Shown: positions 60,992 to 64,000 of the stretch, one piece after another
Position numbering within the stretch: position 1 is the stretch's first letter
Layout: each line of letters starts with the position of its first letter
Source of the DNA: Verrucomicrobiota bacterium
GTDB taxonomy: Bacteria; Verrucomicrobiota; Kiritimatiellia; CAIQIC01; JAGNIJ01
Assembly: GCA_022710725.1 (NCBI GenBank)
Contig: JAKLGK010000002.1
Coordinates: 310,001-374,000, forward strand
Direction: 5' to 3'
Length of the DNA: 64,000 nucleotides
The notes under the pieces: generated by a model
Told to the model about the DNA's origin: nothing
Seen by the model: the letters and a program-made list of their open reading frames with translations, nothing else
The model's database searches: none
Position numbers and translations under genes: made by a program

Positions 60992-61800
60992 TTCATCGAG
61001 AGCCAGAATATTTCGAGCCGCCGATCAACTTCTTCGCCCACATCGGCCGGCGCATCCTGCTGACCCTGCGCAACGCCGGGCGCTCGCTCGTGATGCTCGG
61101 GGAGGCTTTCCTGTGCCTCCGGTCCGCCTTCACGAAACGCGTCCGGCACGAGGTCCTTTTCCAGATGTTCGTCACCGGCATCAAGAGCCTCGGCGTGATC
61201 ACGGTGGTCGCGATGTTCACGGGGATGATCCTCGCGCTGCAGACCGGCCTCGAACTCCGGCGGTTCGGCCAGGAGGTCAACATCGGCACCGCCGTGGCCG
61301 TGGTCATGATGCGCGAGATGGGCCCGTTCATGACCGGCCTGATCATCGCCGCCAGCGTCGGCTCGGCCATCGCCGCCCAGATCGGCACGATGGCGGTCTC
61401 GGAAGAGATCGACGCGCTGGAGCTGATGTCCATCAACCCAGTAAAGTTCCTGGTCACGCCGCGCCTGATCGCGCTGGCCGTGATGATGCCGATCCTGACG
61501 GTCTACACGAACATCCTCGGCATCGTCGGCGGGGCGATCGTCGGGGCCACCCAACTCGGGGTCTCGCTGACGGCCTACTTCGACAACGCGACGCGCTACG
61601 CCGAGAACAAGGATCTCTACGTCGGCCTCTTCAAGGCCGTCCTGTTCGGGATCATCATCACGACCGTGGCCTGCCACCAGGGGTTCTCGACCTCCGAGGG
61701 CGCCGTCGGCGTCGGCCGGTCCACGCGCAAGACGGTGATCATCTCCTTCCTGACGATCCTGGTGGTGGGGTACATGGTGACGAGGCTGTTCTACTCATGA
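60991..61800 (+). CDS. mlaE: MlaE-type permease of a phospholipid ABC transporter
   Basis: About 269 residues. MlaE blocks: F-T-G-M-I-L-A-L-Q-T-G-L-E-L-R-R-F-G, M-M-R-E-M-G-P-F-M-T-G-L-I-I-A-A-S-V-G-S-A, E-E-I-D-A-L-E-L-M-S-I-N-P and C-H-Q-G-F-S-T-S-E-G-A-V-G-V-G. The family N-terminal amphipathic helix (I-G-R-R-I-L-L-T-L-R-N-A-G-R-S) is encoded before any ATG/GTG/TTG. The first standard in-frame start is GTG 61090, which would delete it. ATT 60991 (or ATA 60988), downstream of GGGAGA and overlapping the preceding stop, is the likely start. Inner-membrane part of MCE lipid traffic. Confidence 0.88.
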   Translation: MHREPEYFEPPINFFAHIGRRILLTLRNAGRSLVMLGEAFLCLRSAFTKRVRHEVLFQMFVTGIKSLGVITVVAMFTGMILALQTGLELRRFGQEVNIGTAVAVVMMREMGPFMTGLIIAASVGSAIAAQIGTMAVSEEIDALELMSINPVKFLVTPRLIALAVMMPILTVYTNILGIVGGAIVGATQLGVSLTAYFDNATRYAENKDLYVGLFKAVLFGIIITTVACHQGFSTSEGAVGVGRSTRKTVIISFLTILVVGYMVTRLFYS

Positions 61801-62552
61801 TCCGCTTCGAAAAAGTCACGCGGCGGCTCGGCGGGCGCCTGGTGCTCGACGCGGTGGACTTCGAGATCGAGAAGGGCGAGACCTTCGTGATCGTCGGGTC
61901 CTCCGGCGCGGGCAAGAGCGTCACGCTCAAGCACATGGTGCGCCTGCTGACCCCCGACGCCGGCCGCGTCTGGGTCGGCGACGACGCGGTCAGCGAGGCG
62001 CGCGGGGCCGAGTTGGAGCGGATCCGCTCGCGCTTCGGCGTGCTCTTCCAGGGCGCGGCGCTCCTGCAATGGCTCAACGTCGGCGACAACGTCGCGCTGC
62101 CCCTGCGGGAGCATACGGATCTCGGCGAGGAGGAGATCGACCGGCTCGTGGAGGAGAGGCTGCGGCTGGTCAACCTCGAGGACGTCGCGGCGAAGTTTCC
62201 GGCCGACCTGTCCGGCGGCATGCGCAAGCGCGTCGGCCTGGCCCGGGCGATCGTCATGAAGCCCGAGATCATCCTCTACGACGAGCCGACGTCGGGCCTG
62301 GACCCCGTGACCTCCCGCACGATCGACCACCTGATCGACAACCTGCGCCGGGAACTCGGCGTCACCAGCGTCGTGGTGACCCACGACCTGCACAGCGCCC
62401 TGGCCATCGGGACGCGCATCGCCATGCTCCACGAGGGGAAAATTATTGAAGTTTCAACGCCGGAGGAGTTTATTCGGTCCAAGCAGGAAGTGGTGCGCGG
62501 CTTCCTGGACGCGCAGTACATCACGCAGCGCGGGACCTGGGAAACAGCATGA
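61797..62552 (+). CDS. mlaF: MlaF-type ATPase of a phospholipid ABC transporter
   Basis: 251 residues from ATG 61797 (ATGA overlap with mlaE). Walker A G-S-S-G-A-G-K-S-V, signature L-S-G-G-M-R-K-R-V-G-L-A-R-A, Walker B I-I-L-Y-D-E-P-T-S-G-L-D-P-V. The sequence F-Q-G-A-A-L after the Q-loop and G-G-M-R-K-R are typical of the Mla/Ttg2 group. Cytoplasmic motor of the transporter. Confidence 0.95.
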   Translation: MIRFEKVTRRLGGRLVLDAVDFEIEKGETFVIVGSSGAGKSVTLKHMVRLLTPDAGRVWVGDDAVSEARGAELERIRSRFGVLFQGAALLQWLNVGDNVALPLREHTDLGEEEIDRLVEERLRLVNLEDVAAKFPADLSGGMRKRVGLARAIVMKPEIILYDEPTSGLDPVTSRTIDHLIDNLRRELGVTSVVVTHDLHSALAIGTRIAMLHEGKIIEVSTPEEFIRSKQEVVRGFLDAQYITQRGTWETA

Positions 62553-63439
62553 AACGCAGCCGATTGCAGGAAACCTCGATCGAAGTGACGGTGGGCGCCT
62601 TCATGTTCATGGTCCTGCTGGCGCTGGGCTTCTTCACCATCGTGTTGAGCCGCGAGAACCTGTTCTCCCGGCGCTACGAGCTGGACGTCGTCTTCCAGCA
62701 CGTGCTGGGCCTGCGGCAGGGGGACAACGTCTTCGTCCGGGGCGTGGACATCGGCAAGGTCAAGGCCCTGCACATCACGCCGGAGGGCGTGCACGTGCTG
62801 GCCAGCCTGGAGCAGCCCGTGACGCTGCGCGAGGACTACAAGATCGAGATCCTGCCGTCCTCCGTCCTCGGCGGGCGGTACCTCGGCGTCTTCGAGGGCT
62901 CGGAGGACCGGCCCCTCCTGCCCGAGGGTTCCGAGGTCCGCGGCGTGACGCCGGTGGACCTGCTCGACGAGGCCACGCGGACCGTTCAGCTCATCAAGAA
63001 AGGCGTCGAGGAGGGCAAGATCATCGAGAACATCAGCGCGGCCGCGGACGGCGTGCGCAAGCTGATGGCCCGGCTCGAGGAGGGCGAGGGGACGCTCGGC
63101 AAGCTGCTGACGGATGAGACCCTCTATAAAAACCTGCAAGACATCTCGGCCAACCTCAAGGACATCACCGCCCGCGTCAACGAGGGCAAGGGCACCGTCG
63201 GCCGCCTGCTCTCCGAGGACGACACCCTCTACCGGGACCTCTCCGATGCCGTGGCCGCGGTGAAGGACGTCACCACCTCGATCTCCGAGGGGGACGGCAC
63301 CCTGGGCAAGCTGACGCGCGACGACGAACTCTACGAGCAGGCCAAGCTGCTGCTGAACGACATCCGCGCGGCCATCGACGACCTGCGGGAGACGACGCCG
63401 GTCACCACCTTCACCAGCGTATTTTTCGGGGCCTTCTAA
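62549..63439 (+). CDS. mlaD: MlaD-type MCE domain protein
   Basis: 296 residues. One N-terminal membrane span (V-G-A-F-M-F-M-V-L-L-A-L-G-F-F-T-I-V-L) is followed by one MCE domain (about 35-120: V-F-V-R-G-V-D-I-G-K-V, P-S-S-V-L-G-G-R-Y-L). A helical tail follows in which G-x-G-T-L/V-G-[KR]-L occurs three times, each followed by an L-Y segment. It forms the periplasmic lipid-carrying ring. ATGA overlap with mlaF. Confidence 0.93.
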   Translation: MKRSRLQETSIEVTVGAFMFMVLLALGFFTIVLSRENLFSRRYELDVVFQHVLGLRQGDNVFVRGVDIGKVKALHITPEGVHVLASLEQPVTLREDYKIEILPSSVLGGRYLGVFEGSEDRPLLPEGSEVRGVTPVDLLDEATRTVQLIKKGVEEGKIIENISAAADGVRKLMARLEEGEGTLGKLLTDETLYKNLQDISANLKDITARVNEGKGTVGRLLSEDDTLYRDLSDAVAAVKDVTTSISEGDGTLGKLTRDDELYEQAKLLLNDIRAAIDDLRETTPVTTFTSVFFGAF

Positions 63440-63452
63440 CGGGAGAACCGCC

Positions 63453-63764
63453 ATGACATCGCTGTGCAGCAAAACCCTGTGCGTCTGGCTGGTTGCGGGC
63501 CTGCTCCTCGCGGGCGTCCCGCTCGTCGGCGAGGCGGCCATCTCCGACAGCAGCTCCGAGGGCGCCGTGATCACCGTTGGCCTGTTCGTCACGATCGTCG
63601 CCGTCCTCTTCATCGTCGGGTTCAAGTCCGACATGGACAACGTGTTCGGCCAGCGGGCCGGCCGGGCCAACCTGGCGCTGTCCGCGGAGGACGACGCCTC
63701 CGTGCTGGAGCACGAGGAGGCGGCCGCGGGCTCCGGCGGCCTGGGATTCCGTCTCGCGTTCTGA
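63453..63764 (+). CDS. Small membrane protein at the end of the Mla operon
   Basis: 103 residues. A signal-type helix (V-W-L-V-A-G-L-L-L-A-G-V-P-L) ends near G-E-A-A, then a second membrane helix (V-I-T-V-G-L-F-V-T-I-V-A-V-L-F-I-V-G-F) and an acidic soluble tail. No family recognised. It starts 13 bases after mlaD and is probably part of the same transcript; it might be a lineage-specific subunit of the transporter. Confidence 0.75.
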   Translation: MTSLCSKTLCVWLVAGLLLAGVPLVGEAAISDSSSEGAVITVGLFVTIVAVLFIVGFKSDMDNVFGQRAGRANLALSAEDDASVLEHEEAAAGSGGLGFRLAF

Positions 63765-63780
63765 CCGCCGGGACGGTCAG
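63761..63780. terminator. Hairpin containing both stop codons of convergent genes
   Basis: CTGACCG-CCGGGA-CGGTCAG forms a 7-bp stem; its arms include the TGA of the small membrane protein gene and the TGA of guaB. There is no T-run, so its strength as a terminator is uncertain. Confidence 0.35.
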
Positions 63781-64000
63781 GTCCGGTAGTTCGGCGCTTC
63801 CTTCGTGATGGTCACGTCGTGCGCGTGCCCCTCGGCGGCGCCGGCCGGGGTGACCCGGATGAATTCGCCCCGCTCCTGGAGTTCCCGCAGCGAGCGGCAT
63901 CCCGCGTAGCCCAGGGCCAGGCGAAGCCCGCCGGCGTATTGCGTCAGCACCTTCTGCACCGTCCCCGCGTAGGGGACCATGCCCTCGATGCCCTGCGGGA
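63777..64000 (-). CDS. guaB: IMP dehydrogenase, C-terminal fragment
   Basis: The last 74 residues of a gene that enters from the right edge. The sequence has P-Q-G-I-E-G-M-V-P-Y-A-G-T-V, G-G-L-R-L-A-L-G-Y-A-G-C-R-S-L-R-E-L and H-A-H-D-V-T-I-T-K-E-A-P-N-Y, all diagnostic for the C terminus of GuaB, which makes XMP from IMP in guanine nucleotide synthesis. The catalytic cysteine and start lie outside the window. Confidence 0.93.
   Translation of the reverse strand, partial: PQGIEGMVPYAGTVQKVLTQYAGGLRLALGYAGCRSLRELQERGEFIRVTPAGAAEGHAHDVTITKEAPNYRT

Overview
The window is high-GC bacterial chromosome and reads as a member of the PVC group, most likely Verrucomicrobiota/Kiritimatiellota. The clues are the very large secreted proteins with parallel beta-helix and 'LERATNL'-type C-terminal domains, many Thr-Asn pairs in exported proteins, a repeat protein built on W-P-L-F motifs, and an SUF operon led by an Rrf2 regulator. 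No rRNA or tRNA gene was seen, and no gene-free stretch exceeds 300 bases. All assignments rest on reading translated sequence and motifs; no database search was run.

Left edge (1-2.9 kb): the start of an Ldh2-type malate/lactate dehydrogenase on the minus strand, then a visibly more AT-rich cassette of an AAA ATPase plus a PIN-like nuclease. The ATPase gene has been split, and has lost its middle, around an IS3-family element (647-1912). That element carries a textbook -1 frameshift signal. From 2.9 to 8.6 kb lies one 1917-residue secreted subtilase fused to a beta-helix region.

8.7-20.7 kb: pyrE, then a complete SUF iron-sulfur assembly operon (Rrf2 regulator, SufT-like, SufC, SufB, SufD, Rieske protein, SufS, SufU) with its own promoter and terminator and palindromic repeats in its spacers. 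A small proline-rich exported protein follows, then a minus-strand potassium-uptake operon, trkA-trkH-trkH.

20.9-27.5 kb: a secreted beta-helix protein, a 30-base perfect palindrome, an exported protein of unknown function and a large ABCG-like exporter.

27.5-51.3 kb is the most unusual part: an exopolysaccharide locus in which almost every part is present twice. A plus-strand operon encodes a small membrane protein, a DUF459/SGNH protein, an MBOAT O-acyltransferase, a giant outer-membrane protein (TPR + NodB-like deacetylase + beta-barrel), a second SGNH protein and a second giant protein. A convergent minus-strand operon encodes two copies of the pair [membrane-anchored NodB-like/LamG-like/GH18-like/TPR protein + processive GT2 synthase with an N-terminal zinc ribbon]. 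A divergent nucleotide-sugar dehydrogenase sits upstream. The inferred job is synthesis, O-acetylation, trimming or recognition, and export of a PNAG-like or related polymer. One of the two scaffold proteins is cut by a single in-frame TGA at a position where its paralogue has TGG.

51.4-64 kb: a receiver/KaiC-like/ExeA-like ATPase trio and a small membrane protein, a TIGR01777-type epimerase, an MFS transporter, an AraC/GyrI-like regulator, a YvcK/CofD-like protein with a long C-terminal extension, the W-P-L-F repeat protein, an Mla-type lipid transport operon (mlaE-mlaF-mlaD plus a small membrane protein), and the 3' end of guaB.
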